From the NCBI GenBank assembly GCA_002499905.1, contig DANP01000019.1, positions 143,215-197,987 on the forward strand: DNA of 54,773 nucleotides, in the 5' to 3' direction. This document shows, one piece after another, positions 24,784 to 32,585 of the stretch. Position numbers and translations under genes: made by a program. The first letter of the stretch is position 1, and each line of letters opens with the position of its first letter. The notes below the pieces were generated by a model. The model was not told where the DNA came from. It worked only from the letters and a program-made list of their open reading frames with translations, and made no database searches. The stretch is from Methanolinea sp. UBA277. Lineage in GTDB: Archaea; Halobacteriota; Methanomicrobia; Methanomicrobiales; Methanospirillaceae.

Positions 24784-24951
24784 ATGCCGTCATTCACGTG
24801 TAAAGATATCGGAATGGATTGTAATTTAGAGACTTCTGCTTCGAATGAGGCTGATCTTGAGAAGAAGATTGGCGAACACGCCCGTTCAGCCCATGGGATC
24901 AAGACTCTTGACAAGGACATGTGGAAGAAGATCAAGAAGGTACCCAGGTAA
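24784..24951 (+). CDS. DUF1059 family small protein
   Basis: A 55-residue protein starting MPSFTCKDIGMDCNLE and containing KKIGEHARSAHGI, the DUF1059 pattern (CKDIGM.C, then HxxxxHG). The conserved Cys and His residues suggest metal or redox binding, but the family has no known function. GGTGA stands just before the ATG, and a TATA-like CTTTTATATT lies at about 24745-24754. It is a single gene, 84 nt before the membrane protein at 25036. Confidence 0.85.
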   Translation: MPSFTCKDIGMDCNLETSASNEADLEKKIGEHARSAHGIKTLDKDMWKKIKKVPR

Positions 24952-25035
24952 CCTTTTTCCGGCCTCCTCTCTGCCAATCCCGTGAACGATACCGCTATGA
25001 ATCAGGGCAGATGAACCGTCTATTCAGGAACTGGT

Positions 25036-25488
25036 ATGCAGGTAAGAAAAATAATTCTGGCAGGAGCTTTCGGGGGATTCATTCTCCTTGTGGTGACGAT
25101 GGTCTCTGGTGCTGTTGCAGGTGCGATTCTGCCGTACAATATTTTTGATATCCCGGGTATGCGGTCGATGACCGATCCGGTTGCGGCGCTCTTCTTCTCC
25201 TACCCGTTTGTCCTTACAGTCGCTGCGGCGATTCTCTATGATATCATTGATCCGGTTCTTCCCGGAAAAACGGTAAGGAAAGGGATCATGTACGGCCTCC
25301 TCCTCGTGCTGATCATTACCATCCCGAACCAGTTTGTCATCTGGAGCTCCATGTACTATCCGGCAGGATTCTACCTTTCGAACATCTTCTCCGGCTTAGT
25401 CGGGTTCCCCCTCTTCGGTATTCTCTGCGCCCGGATCTGGGGACAGGGAGGGCTGCAGGGGCTGAAACGTGAGGCCGCCGGCATATAA
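25036..25488 (+). CDS. Four-helix membrane protein of unknown function
   Basis: A 150-residue protein with helices at about residues 5-32 (ILAGAFGGFILLVVTMVSGAV), 47-70, 82-105 (IMYGLLLVLIITIPNQFVIW) and 112-135. Between helices lie short loops with PYNIFDIPGM and a conserved-looking DPVLPGKTVRKG. No family was recognised. It has its own short upstream region and is followed after 83 nt by nreA, whose upstream TATA-like CTTTTTATTC suggests separate transcription. Confidence 0.7.
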   Translation: MQVRKIILAGAFGGFILLVVTMVSGAVAGAILPYNIFDIPGMRSMTDPVAALFFSYPFVLTVAAAILYDIIDPVLPGKTVRKGIMYGLLLVLIITIPNQFVIWSSMYYPAGFYLSNIFSGLVGFPLFGILCARIWGQGGLQGLKREAAGI

Positions 25489-25571
25489 TTTTCCACGTCC
25501 GTACGACCTGTGGTTACTTTCTCCCCGCAGTAGCCGACTTTTTATTCCCGGGCATCCATGCTCTCCTGACA

Positions 25572-26753
25572 ATGGCCATCGGGAAGGGAGCATACCTGAG
25601 AAGTATCACTGCGGCGTACCCGATGCCGTCCGTAGCAGTGGGAACCCGGCTCGACGGAAGCTCGCCCCCCTCCGTCTTCATCGGGAGCTGGAACTATCCA
25701 AAGGTGTATGCCGGTCCGATGATCGCACCTCTCCACGGAGACACCCGGATCCTGGATATGCCCGAGTCCTGGATCCCGGAACAACGGTCGCAGGAGGAGA
25801 TCATCTCCTACCGGATGAGCCTGGTCCGGGGCAAGCTCCGGCAGGATGTGCGGGATCTTGAAGGCCGGTTCGTCGAACAGCTCCAGGAGATTGCCCTGTC
25901 ATCCGGATCCATCGAGAGCGAGGCCCGGTTCGACCAGGTGCCGACCGGCTTTTCGTTCTCGGAGGAACAGACCCCCTTCGGTCCAAGCGCCGGACTCGAG
26001 AATCTGGAAATTGAAGCCCCGAAATGGGATCCGCAGCTGGAGAAAGCCTACCATGACACCGACCTGCCTGCTGCAGAAGCGATTGTTACCCTCCATGCAC
26101 ACGGTGCCCCGTTCACTTCCATTCAGAAAGCCCTTTCAGCAGGGGGAATGGGAAGGGGGAAGATACGGAAACTGGTTCCGACCCGGTGGTCTATTACGGC
26201 CTGTGATACAACCATCGGCAATCATCTCCTGAAGGACGTCCGCCGCCACCGGTTGATCGACACCGTCAGGGTGCACCAGTTCTCCAGCCTTCACAACCAC
26301 TATGCGGTCATTCTCCTTCCCACCCCCTGGCAGTACGAGTGGATGGAGGCCTTCCTCCACATTGCCGGCACTGAAGAACTGATCTTCTCTGATTTCGAAT
26401 GGAACAGGGGCAAGAGGGAGTATTCGCGGGTCGGGGGCTGCTTCTACTCCTGCAAGATGGCTGTCCTCGAGGCCCTCTCGCGGGAACAGCGGCAGGCAGG
26501 AGCAATCGTCCTTCGGGAAGCACAGAGAGGATATGTCCCGATGGGGGTCTTCAATGTCCGCGAAAATGTCCGGAATGCCCTGTTGCAGACCCCGGAGTAT
26601 TTCGAGGATCTTCCCGCTGCTCTCTCTGCAGTCTCACCTGGGTTCCAGCTGCGGGTATCCCGCTTTTCTGACGAAAGTACCGTGCTTGCGGCCTGTCTCC
26701 GGCAGAAGCAGTCCCGGCTCTCGGATTTTGGTGCTACAGGAACATGTTCGTAA
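25572..26753 (+). CDS. nreA: DNA repair protein NreA with PCNA-binding tail
   Basis: A 393-residue archaeal DNA repair protein of the Nre family, linked to mitomycin-C damage resistance and replication. The N-terminal half (SVFIGSWNYPKVYAGPM, SLVRGKLRQDV) and the C-terminal half (LLPTPWQYEWMEAFL, GGCFYSCKMAVLE) match the two Nre domains. The C-terminus holds QSRLSDFG, a PIP-box-like Qxx(hydrophobic)xxF motif expected to bind PCNA. No N-terminal zinc finger is seen, as in NreA rather than NreB. Monocistronic. Confidence 0.9.
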   Translation: MAIGKGAYLRSITAAYPMPSVAVGTRLDGSSPPSVFIGSWNYPKVYAGPMIAPLHGDTRILDMPESWIPEQRSQEEIISYRMSLVRGKLRQDVRDLEGRFVEQLQEIALSSGSIESEARFDQVPTGFSFSEEQTPFGPSAGLENLEIEAPKWDPQLEKAYHDTDLPAAEAIVTLHAHGAPFTSIQKALSAGGMGRGKIRKLVPTRWSITACDTTIGNHLLKDVRRHRLIDTVRVHQFSSLHNHYAVILLPTPWQYEWMEAFLHIAGTEELIFSDFEWNRGKREYSRVGGCFYSCKMAVLEALSREQRQAGAIVLREAQRGYVPMGVFNVRENVRNALLQTPEYFEDLPAALSAVSPGFQLRVSRFSDESTVLAACLRQKQSRLSDFGATGTCS

Positions 26754-26867
26754 AATGGATCCACCCTTCCGTATGAATTTAAATACATCTTTTAAAATAA
26801 CGATGAACCCAGGGCTGTTTGGGGTTCCAGGAGATTCCCTTACAGGGGCGCGCATTTGAAGACCGGA

Positions 26868-26990
26868 ATGAAGGTGGATATGATACTGCCGGAAACGATT
26901 CGGGGACGGAGGGGGTTGCGGTTTCTCCTGGCGATCCTGGTGATCCTCGCCACGGCATACCTCATCTTCGAGATCCTGGCGGGAGTATGA
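26868..26990 (+). CDS. Putative 40-residue single-helix membrane protein
   Basis: A short ORF, MKVDMILPETIRGRRGL then RFLLAILVILATAYLIFEILAGV, with a basic N-terminus and one clear membrane helix. A strong TATA-like GAATTTAAATAC lies at about 26774-26785 and would start a transcript some 60 nt before it. In-frame starts at 26856 (TTG) and 26880 (ATG) are alternatives; AGGTGG lies between the two ATGs. The rest of the 314-nt gap has a poly-A run at 27058-27067, which would act as a T-run terminator for the minus strand. Function unknown. Confidence 0.5.
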   Translation: MKVDMILPETIRGRRGLRFLLAILVILATAYLIFEILAGV

Positions 26991-27067
26991 GTATGTTCCA
27001 GAACCTGGGATACGGATCCCGGCAGACCCGACAGTGTCCGTCCGGAGTGATCTTCTAAAAAAAAAAA

Positions 27068-27235
27068 TTAGTACCGGGGCTTCCTATGCTTGGGAAGGCA
27101 ATCCTGGCAATACACCGGTCTTCCCTCGGTGGGCTTGAACGGTACTTCACAATCCTTACCACAGTCTGAACAGACTACCTTTGTCATCTCGCGGGGACCG
27201 GTATTTCGCGGGCCGCCAAAATTTGATTTATACAT
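27068..27235 (-). CDS. CxxC-x17-CxxC zinc-ribbon protein
   Basis: A 55-residue protein with VVCSDCGKDCEVPFKPTEG then RPVYCQDCLPKHR: two CxxC pairs exactly 17 residues apart, the archaeal and bacterial CxxC-x17-CxxC domain, plus an extra Cys inside. Likely a one-zinc ribbon with a nucleic-acid or regulatory role, unknown in detail. The ATG at 27235 is used; the TATA-like TTTTTTATAG lies on the coding strand near 27268-27277. Confidence 0.8.
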   Translation of the reverse strand: MYKSNFGGPRNTGPREMTKVVCSDCGKDCEVPFKPTEGRPVYCQDCLPKHRKPRY

Positions 27236-27411
27236 GGTTTTTCTCAAACAGTTTGGGGAAACTGTGCTATAAAAAATGATGTCCACGTATAACAAGTATT
27301 GCATTGGGTATACTGGAAAAACGGGTATACTCTCCGTTCAGGAATAAGAGAATGGTGTGACGCGGGCGATGGTACTCAGCCGTGCGGCAGGGCAACAGCA
27401 CTGAGCCGTTA

Positions 27412-27496
27412 TGCGAGGGAAGGGATTCGAACCCCTGAACTCCTGCGAGACTGGACCCTAAATCCAGCGCCTTTGACCTGGCTTGGCAACCCTCGC
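27412..27496 (-). tRNA. tRNA-Leu(UAG)
   Basis: An 85-nt type II tRNA on the minus strand. The acceptor stem is GCGAGGG/CCCTCGC, the anticodon stem-loop CTGGA-TTTAGGG-TCCAG gives anticodon TAG, a long variable arm with a GCAGGAG side follows, and the T-arm has GGTTCGAATCCC. The discriminator is A and CCA is not encoded. The long variable arm and A73 fit leucine. Confidence 0.95.
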
Positions 27497-27748
27497 GATG
27501 ATGAAGAGATTCCCCCTCTTAAAATTTCTGCTTTTCTATATCAGGTACTGAGATCCCTATGTGAGCAGCGAAGTATATCCTGGACTGGAGGATCCGTGCG
27601 GATACAGGGACCAATAGGGACGAACCGACCATTATGGAGCTTTGCGTAGTTTTCGCGTTCTGCAACCATTTTTGCGCATTATTTTCTCATCATTCCAGGC
27701 TCTGATGAGCAAATCCGTGGATGTAAGGAAGTATGCCGGCATCTGTAT

Positions 27749-27780
27749 CGCAAAATTATTATTTTGCGCAAAGATTATAA
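27749..27780 (+). promoter_or_regulatory. Perfect palindrome next to a TATA box
   Basis: CGCAAAAT-TATT-ATTTTGCG (27749-27768) is a perfect 8-bp inverted repeat with a 4-nt spacer. It is followed directly by AAGATTATAAA (27770-27780), a good archaeal TATA box, about 25-30 nt before an SD-preceded ORF at 27802. A repressor site overlapping the promoter's upstream element is a fair reading. The related half TTTTGCGCAT also occurs at 27670-27679. Confidence 0.5.
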
Positions 27781-27801
27781 ACAAGGAGATTTAATAGAAA
27801 C

Positions 27802-27912
27802 ATGCCATATATGAAGGCCTGGGAGCTGTGCAGTACCGGGGTTCCAAACCTTGTCTACAGCACCAGCAAGGTATGGCATCCGCACGTCCCGAAATACCCG
27901 GATAGGATATGA
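27802..27912 (+). CDS. Putative 36-residue protein behind a palindromic promoter
   Basis: A short ORF, MPYMKAWELCSTGVPNLVYS then TSKVWHPHVPKYPDRI. AAGGAGAT lies 10-12 nt before the ATG and a TATA box with a palindrome lies upstream, so it has all the signals of an expressed gene. No family recognised; it has no signal peptide or helix. Its stop overlaps the ATG of the 64-codon ORF (ATGATGA), like a two-gene unit. It could be the remnant start of a larger lost gene. Confidence 0.4.
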   Translation: MPYMKAWELCSTGVPNLVYSTSKVWHPHVPKYPDRI

Positions 27913-28103
27913 TGAGCAGGAGAATCACGGGCCACACTGGGCAAGAGAACGATCGCGGCTGGTCGCCACCTTACAGCCTGCGGTTATTCGAAGGTGATCA
28001 TTCCCTCCTACGAGTGAACCTGCTTACCAGATTACGTCACGGCGATGTCCGGGATGCCTCGAAAATACCCGGTAACAGGCCGGTATCGTATCATATATGG
28101 TAA
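27909..28103 (+). CDS. Putative 64-residue protein, unrecognised
   Basis: An ORF starting in an ATGA overlap with the 36-codon ORF. It is basic and hydrophilic (MMSRRITGHTGQENDRGW start, RVNLLTRLRHGDVRDASKIP middle) with no motif. The sequence composition looks unlike the surrounding core genes, so decayed coding DNA is as likely as a real protein. Confidence 0.25.
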   Translation: MMSRRITGHTGQENDRGWSPPYSLRLFEGDHSLLRVNLLTRLRHGDVRDASKIPGNRPVSYHIW

Positions 28104-28742
28104 CCCTTTTCTGCTTTTTATGAAAGCGGAAGGGTGAAGGGATGAATGCGACGCCGAATCTGCAGGGCGTCGTACCATTCAATGGCAAAATAACCTCCTA
28201 AACCCCTTCACTTTCGCTACACCGGCAGACCGGCTGTGATGTTCATATCCCTGTGCAGTAGTTTACGAACATGAGTGCCTGCACAGCGGGACACCATCCC
28301 TTCGTATGCAGGGTGGAGCACGCCCCTGACTGATTCCGATCAGGGGAGTGATCCGGATGTTCACCCGATTTTTCCGGCGCTTGGTGAGAAGCTCTGAAGC
28401 TCTCTCTTCATTCTAATTCCAGCGGTATTCGTTTGCCAACACCTCATCTGCCTGCCGGAACCTGAAGCGAGGGAGACCCTCGCGACATGAGCACCGTGAA
28501 ACATCCGGCCGGCCTTTGGCATGCATTATTCCGGCCGGAATGGCACCGGCAATAATCACGAGCTTTTCCGGCGGCGAAGATGAATAGCCTCCTGCAGTTC
28601 CTGATCAGGTCTGACCTTCGGCCGGCATGACCCCCCACTTCTTATCTGAGCGCCTCATGAGCCCTGCAGACGTGAACAGACGGTCCGGGTCCCAGAACCG
28701 GAGAGAATACTGATATTTAATGCACGCACACGTTCACAGTGC

Positions 28743-30203
28743 ATGAAGCGCCTCGGGCACCTTGCGATCATCGCTCATGATATGGGGCTCATCTTCGAGT
28801 TCCTCGCCCTGATCACTCTGGTCCCCTTCATCGTCCTCCTGATCTTCCAGGAATGGGATATGATCATTCCCATGGGATCGGTCCCCTTCATCTTTGTCAC
28901 CCTCGGGTTTCTCGTCTCCAAGGTCCCCCAGCGGGTATACACTCCCTCCCTCTCAGTGGCACTGGTCGCCGTAGCACTCACCTGGCTGGCGGTGGCCCTG
29001 GTGGGATCGGTACCCTTTGTCCTTGCCCTGGAGCTCTCCTGGACGGACAGCATCTTTGAGGCCATGTCAGGGTGGACCGGGACGGGGTTCACCATGATGA
29101 CCTCGATCGACACCATGCCGAAAACCCTGGTATTCTGGCGCTCGTTCATGCAGTGGATTGGAGGTGTAGGGGTGATCGCCTTTGGTATCGCCATGCTCTC
29201 CCGGTCAGGTCTTGCACAGAGCCGCCTCTACCGATCGGAAGGCCGGTCTGAAGCCCTCATGCCGAATGTGGTCTCCACCGGGAGGAGAATGTGGGTGATC
29301 TACTTTGTCCTCACCCTCGTGTTCATCGGGATGGTTCTCTTCTCGGGGATTCCGCTCTGGGATGCAGTGAATCTGGTGATGGTGTCCATTGCCACCGGAG
29401 GGTTTGCCCCCCATGATGCCGGCATGGTCTATTACAACAATGCCCTGCTGGAGATCCTCCTGATCCCGGTCATGATCGCCGGCGCCCTGCCGTTCAAGCT
29501 CTACTTTCTCGTATACCGGGGGAAATTCAAGTCGTTCTTTCGCGACCCCGTGGTGAGGTTCATCCTCATCATCTCCATCATTGCGTCTTTCGCCGTCTCC
29601 TTCAATCTCTATCTCTTCAACGACCTTGCCCTGAACGATGCATTTAGGATCGGGTTTTTCTGCACGATATCAGGGTTCACATGCTGCGGTCTGCAGAACT
29701 CGGCCCTGCAGTGGATTCCCCTCCCCCTCATTATCATCCTCCTGCTGATGATGATCGGGGGTGCGGCAGGGAGCACCTCAGGAGGGGTCAAGGTGAACCG
29801 GGTAATCCTCGCCTATGAGGGCCTGGTCTGGTGGTTCCGGCGGCTCTTTGTCAGGGGAAACGTGATTGTCCCCTTCAAGCATGAGGGAAAAAACATCCCC
29901 ACGAAAATATCGGAAGTCGAGCTCTCCAAGAATATGCTCATCATCTTCCTCTATGTGATCATGATCTTCATCGCCACACTGCTTGCGCTCCACCTAGCCC
30001 CCACTGGATACGAGGTTCACCAGGTGGTGTTCGAGCTGGTCTCTGCAGCGAGCAACGTGGGTCTTGGTCTGGGCTATCTCACCGCCGCAAGCCCGGATGT
30101 CATCAAGTGGCTCTTCATCTTCGTGATGTGGATAGGCAGGCTTGAGATCGTCCCGGTGCTCATCCTGGTGATGGGAATCATCCGTGGTTTCGAGCCAAAA
30201 TAA
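28743..30203 (+). CDS. trkH: TrkH-family potassium uptake channel subunit
   Basis: A 486-residue membrane protein that takes up K+ with a cytoplasmic TrkA/KtrA-type partner, not found in this window. Four pore repeats are visible: MSGWTGTGFTMM, SIATGGFAPH, TISGFTCCGLQ and SAASNVGLGLG, the last with a less regular filter. GGAAGSTSGGVKVNR is the conserved linker. Around 10 helices in total; length is typical. The gene starts close after TATA-like GATATTTAATG (about 28711), so the leader is very short. A 134-nt gap separates it from eha. Confidence 0.93.
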   Translation: MKRLGHLAIIAHDMGLIFEFLALITLVPFIVLLIFQEWDMIIPMGSVPFIFVTLGFLVSKVPQRVYTPSLSVALVAVALTWLAVALVGSVPFVLALELSWTDSIFEAMSGWTGTGFTMMTSIDTMPKTLVFWRSFMQWIGGVGVIAFGIAMLSRSGLAQSRLYRSEGRSEALMPNVVSTGRRMWVIYFVLTLVFIGMVLFSGIPLWDAVNLVMVSIATGGFAPHDAGMVYYNNALLEILLIPVMIAGALPFKLYFLVYRGKFKSFFRDPVVRFILIISIIASFAVSFNLYLFNDLALNDAFRIGFFCTISGFTCCGLQNSALQWIPLPLIIILLLMMIGGAAGSTSGGVKVNRVILAYEGLVWWFRRLFVRGNVIVPFKHEGKNIPTKISEVELSKNMLIIFLYVIMIFIATLLALHLAPTGYEVHQVVFELVSAASNVGLGLGYLTAASPDVIKWLFIFVMWIGRLEIVPVLILVMGIIRGFEPK

Positions 30204-30275
30204 CAAATTAATCTTGACATAACGGGGATGTCAAACCCTCCACTGATATTCCCTACGGAGCCTGAATCAGCCCGA

Positions 30276-30300
30276 TTTGTACAATACAAACCTTTATTGA
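30276..30300 (+). promoter_or_regulatory. Eha-Fwd operon promoter with inverted repeat
   Basis: TTTGTA-CAA-TACAAA (30276-30290) is a perfect 6-bp inverted repeat and its right arm runs into CAAACCTTTATTGAG, a BRE/TATA-like element (about 30288-30300). Transcription would start near 30320, followed by GGAGA (30326-30330) and the first eha ATG at 30338. A protein bound to the repeat would overlap the TFB/TBP site, so it is a likely operator for hydrogenase and Fwd expression. The regulator is unknown. Confidence 0.55.
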
Positions 30301-30337
30301 GCAGACACCAGTACCTGTCTGTAATGGAGACACGGTG

Positions 30338-30826
30338 ATGACGGTAGATCCTCTGTATATTCTGATCGCCGCCGCCGTGAGCTGGATCAATTTTGTCACC
30401 ATCGATCTCATCTTCAGGCTCCCGGAACGGGGCGGGGTGAGTGGTGCCCGGGAGATAGCACGCCAGATCGAGGACGGCGGGGGGGCGCTTCACGGGGGAT
30501 ACATGATGGGAAACATCGTCTCATCTCCCGATGCCTCGGCAGGAACGCTGCTTGCAGCCTGCGGGGTGTATATAGCCGGAATTCCCGGTGGAATCCTTGC
30601 CGCCCTGCTGGTCTATGTCGGAAACCGCATCTGCCATGATCCCGGCTATGCAGGGACTACCGGAGCCCTCGCGGCAACCTTCATCGTGTACGGCTTATCA
30701 CTGCTCGGCTTTTCAGCTGCCGAATTCATTGCCGGCATGGTGATTGCCATCCTCACCATCCAGGGCATCTCGGCGGTATATGCCAGTCGCCTTCTCTCCA
30801 CTCTCTGGAGGTGGCGCAGGGCGTGA
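30338..30826 (+). CDS. Eha hydrogenase membrane subunit (EhaA/EhaB type)
   Basis: A 162-residue membrane protein, first gene of the Eha operon. It has four to five hydrophobic segments (YILIAAAVSWINFVTIDLIF, then LLAACGVYIAGIPGGILAALL and GALAATFIVYGLSLLGFSAAE), with a polar loop GVSGAREIARQIEDGGG. Position and length fit EhaA or EhaB; I cannot tell which. ATG 30338 lies seven nt after GGAGA; a GTG at 30335 is the alternative. It overlaps the next gene in GTGA. Part of the membrane arm of the energy-converting hydrogenase. Confidence 0.75.
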   Translation: MTVDPLYILIAAAVSWINFVTIDLIFRLPERGGVSGAREIARQIEDGGGALHGGYMMGNIVSSPDASAGTLLAACGVYIAGIPGGILAALLVYVGNRICHDPGYAGTTGALAATFIVYGLSLLGFSAAEFIAGMVIAILTIQGISAVYASRLLSTLWRWRRA

Positions 30827-31077
30827 ATACCGAAGAGGCAGCACTGATCATCTGTGTGGGCATCGCGGCATATGCCGCAGTCCGGATCCTGCTCGAGAAG
30901 AACACACTCCGGAAACTTCCCTTCCTGAATGTGCTCTCTTTCGCCGTTGCCGGTTCGATCGCCCTGCTGCTCCCTCACCCGCTCAGCATCATCGCCGCTG
31001 CCGCGTATTTCATCGGGAGCACGCTCGAATCAAATGCCATCGCCAGCACGTATGCAGGGGGGATACGGGAGGAGTGA
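30823..31077 (+). CDS. ehaC: Eha hydrogenase subunit EhaC (DUF2109-like)
   Basis: An 84-residue membrane protein with three helices (LIICVGIAAYAAVRILLEK, LNVLSFAVAGSIALLLPHP, IIAAAAYFIGSTLESNAIA). The LESNAIASTYAGG end and its place directly before EhaD fit EhaC. The start is GTG 30823, eight nt after GGAGGTG, and lies in a GTGA overlap with the stop of the gene before; GTG 30811 is upstream but within that site. Such small subunits resemble Mrp/NuoK-like membrane pieces. Confidence 0.75.
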   Translation: MNTEEAALIICVGIAAYAAVRILLEKNTLRKLPFLNVLSFAVAGSIALLLPHPLSIIAAAAYFIGSTLESNAIASTYAGGIREE

Positions 31078-31304
31078 ACCTAATCCTGGCCGCCGTTTTC
31101 GCCTTCATCGCAATCGCCGGCACACTCGGGACGATCATTGAAAAGGACCCCTTTGCCAAGCTGATCTCCCTGTCAGTGATCGCCGGGGGCGTCATCCCCT
31201 TCATCGTCGACCGGGGTTACCTGGATGTGGCAATCGCCGTTGCCATCATCGCACCGCTCTCGACCATCTTCCTCCTCTTTGCATGCCGGAGGGACAGCTC
31301 GTGA
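31074..31304 (+). CDS. ehaD: Eha hydrogenase subunit EhaD (DUF2108-like)
   Basis: A 76-residue, two- to three-helix membrane protein. LILAAVFAFIAIAGTLGTI and EKDPFAKLISLSVIAGGVIP, then YLDVAIAVAIIAPLSTIFLL give the EhaD outline; FAKLISLSV and the following motif resemble small Mrp-type subunits. Starts with GTG 31074 in a GTGA overlap after GGGAGGAG. Its tail is basic and short. Membrane arm of Eha. Confidence 0.78.
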   Translation: MNLILAAVFAFIAIAGTLGTIIEKDPFAKLISLSVIAGGVIPFIVDRGYLDVAIAVAIIAPLSTIFLLFACRRDSS

Positions 31305-31537
31305 CTCCCGAGTTCCTGATCGGCTGCTTCCTCATCATCGCCGGGACACTTGCGGTCGTTTTCCCCCGGCCGAAGACCTATCTTGTCCGGCTGATCAGCC
31401 TGGAGATACCGGCGTGGGGGATACTCCTGCTGATGCTGTCGTATGATGAAACGCTTGCGCTTCTCACCTATGGCGGCGTCTCGGCACTCACCATCTTCAT
31501 CCTGGTAAGGGTTCTCCAGAAGAAGGAGGGCGCATGA
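31301..31537 (+). CDS. ehaE: Eha hydrogenase subunit EhaE (DUF2107-like)
   Basis: A 78-residue membrane protein with helices FLIGCFLIIAGTLAVVF, LEIPAWGILLLMLSYDETLA and TYGGVSALTIFILVRVLQ. This follows the EhaE outline (PRPKTYLVRLISLEIPAWG). The start is GTG 31301, seven nt after CGGAGGGA, overlapping the previous stop; an ATG at 31283 would lie on that ribosome site and is rejected. Next gene starts in ATGA overlap. Confidence 0.78.
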   Translation: MTPEFLIGCFLIIAGTLAVVFPRPKTYLVRLISLEIPAWGILLLMLSYDETLALLTYGGVSALTIFILVRVLQKKEGA

Positions 31538-31983
31538 TCATCCAGCGGATCTCCCGGTATATCTCGAATTTCGAGAACCTGATGCCCCTTTTTGCCGCTG
31601 CCTGTGCGGTTCTGGCAGCCATCGCCATCCTCTCCCTCCCCTTTGTGTATGCCGAAAACCAGCTCTACCCGAAGCACATCGAAAGGGAGAGCCCGCTGGA
31701 TCCCTATGACCGGGGCGGACCGCCGTTTACTCAGGCAGATATCAAAGTCCAGTATCCTGAGAACTCCCCAACCGCGGGATACGTTACGGCCTACCTCACC
31801 CCGTTCTCGTGGGCCCTCGCCAACACTACCCTGCATACCGGAACAACCATTGTTGGCCACCCAGGGGGCATTCTCGATGAAATCCTCTACAATACGAGGG
31901 GGCTTGATACCGTGGTCGAGACGACCATCCTGTTCATCGCCTTTGCCATCGCCTCCTACATCTTCAGGAAGGGATCGCCGTGA
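31534..31983 (+). CDS. ehaF: Eha hydrogenase subunit EhaF (DUF2106-like)
   Basis: A 149-residue protein with one N-terminal helix (FAAACAVLAAIAILSLPFVY), a long polar loop rich in Pro/Asp/Tyr (ERESPLDPYDRGGPPFTQAD), a central patch NTTLHTGTTIVGHPGGILDE and a C-terminal helix VETTILFIAFAIASYIF. The loop faces outside or inside and may shape the complex. Position between EhaE and EhaG gives the name. Starts at ATG 31534 in ATGA with ehaE. Confidence 0.8.
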   Translation: MIIQRISRYISNFENLMPLFAAACAVLAAIAILSLPFVYAENQLYPKHIERESPLDPYDRGGPPFTQADIKVQYPENSPTAGYVTAYLTPFSWALANTTLHTGTTIVGHPGGILDEILYNTRGLDTVVETTILFIAFAIASYIFRKGSP

Positions 31984-32585
31984 CCGGTGCTCTCTACTCC
32001 TGGGGACTCCTGGTGGTTCTTGGTTCAGCGGTAATCGGATTTGGCGCTCTTGCAGTCGAGAAAGACGACCTGCACCGCCTTCTCCTCATTGACCTCGTGG
32101 AGATCGCCTCCATCGGGATTATAGCCCTCATCGGCACCGATCTCGCCGAGGCGCTCATCCTGCCTGGCCTGGTGGTGGGAATCGCCGAACTCCTCGCCCT
32201 CTCGCAGATTTACCTCATGAAGGAGGATCTTCAGGACCGGCCAATCCGGATTCCCCGGATCGAGGTTCTGCAGGAGTTGCCAGCTCCGCTCATCCTTTCG
32301 ATGATACTCATTGTGTATGGGATTATCCTCTCCGGGTTTACCGGTGGGGCGGTTGCCGGCCTCGGTGCAATTTTCTTTATCGCGGCGCGGGCCCATACCG
32401 AAAATCTTCACCTGCTTGAGCTGGCGAGCGGGTTCTCCTGGGTGCTCTGGATTGCCGCGTTCTTTGTCTTCATGTTCCTGCCCGAGTACTGGTATCTTGC
32501 ACTGATGGGTGCTGCAGTCGGCATCCTGATCAAGGTTATCACCAAGATGTCCCTGATGGGTGTGATGTGGGAGGCACGGTCATGA
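31980..32585 (+). CDS. ehaG: Eha hydrogenase subunit EhaG (DUF2105-like)
   Basis: A 201-residue protein with about six helices, homologous to the NuoK-like fold (LIDLVEIASIGIIALIGTDLA and ILPGLVVGIAELLALSQIYL). Acidic residues Glu and Asp inside the helices could carry ions. GTG 31980 overlaps the EhaF stop and follows GGAAGGGA. Between F and H, matching the Eha order. Confidence 0.8.
   Translation: MTGALYSWGLLVVLGSAVIGFGALAVEKDDLHRLLLIDLVEIASIGIIALIGTDLAEALILPGLVVGIAELLALSQIYLMKEDLQDRPIRIPRIEVLQELPAPLILSMILIVYGIILSGFTGGAVAGLGAIFFIAARAHTENLHLLELASGFSWVLWIAAFFVFMFLPEYWYLALMGAAVGILIKVITKMSLMGVMWEARS

Larger units (their letters stand above)
27497..28742. other. Gene-poor 1.25-kb region between tRNA-Leu and trkH
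   Basis: No family-recognisable gene was found on either strand. It holds a palindrome-TATA unit with a 36-codon ORF (see separate entries), a second ORF of 64 codons, and several hairpins: CGACGCC-N10-GGCGTCG (28149-28172), a CCCCTGA/TCAGGGG stem near 28323-28347, GCGAGGG-AGA-CCCTCGC (28467-28483) and GGCCGG repeats at 28507-28538. The part from 27640 to 27800 is visibly more AT-rich than its neighbours. SRP RNA and RNase P RNA signature strings were looked for and not found. It may be a decayed insertion. Confidence 0.6.

Noticed and set aside
27497..28742. SRP RNA or RNase P RNA in the gene-poor region
   Set aside because: The conserved strings of SRP helix 8 and of RNase P RNA CR-I/CR-V were not found on either strand.
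30811..31077. Earlier GTG start for ehaC
   Set aside because: It lies inside the GGAGGTG ribosome site that serves the GTG at 30823.
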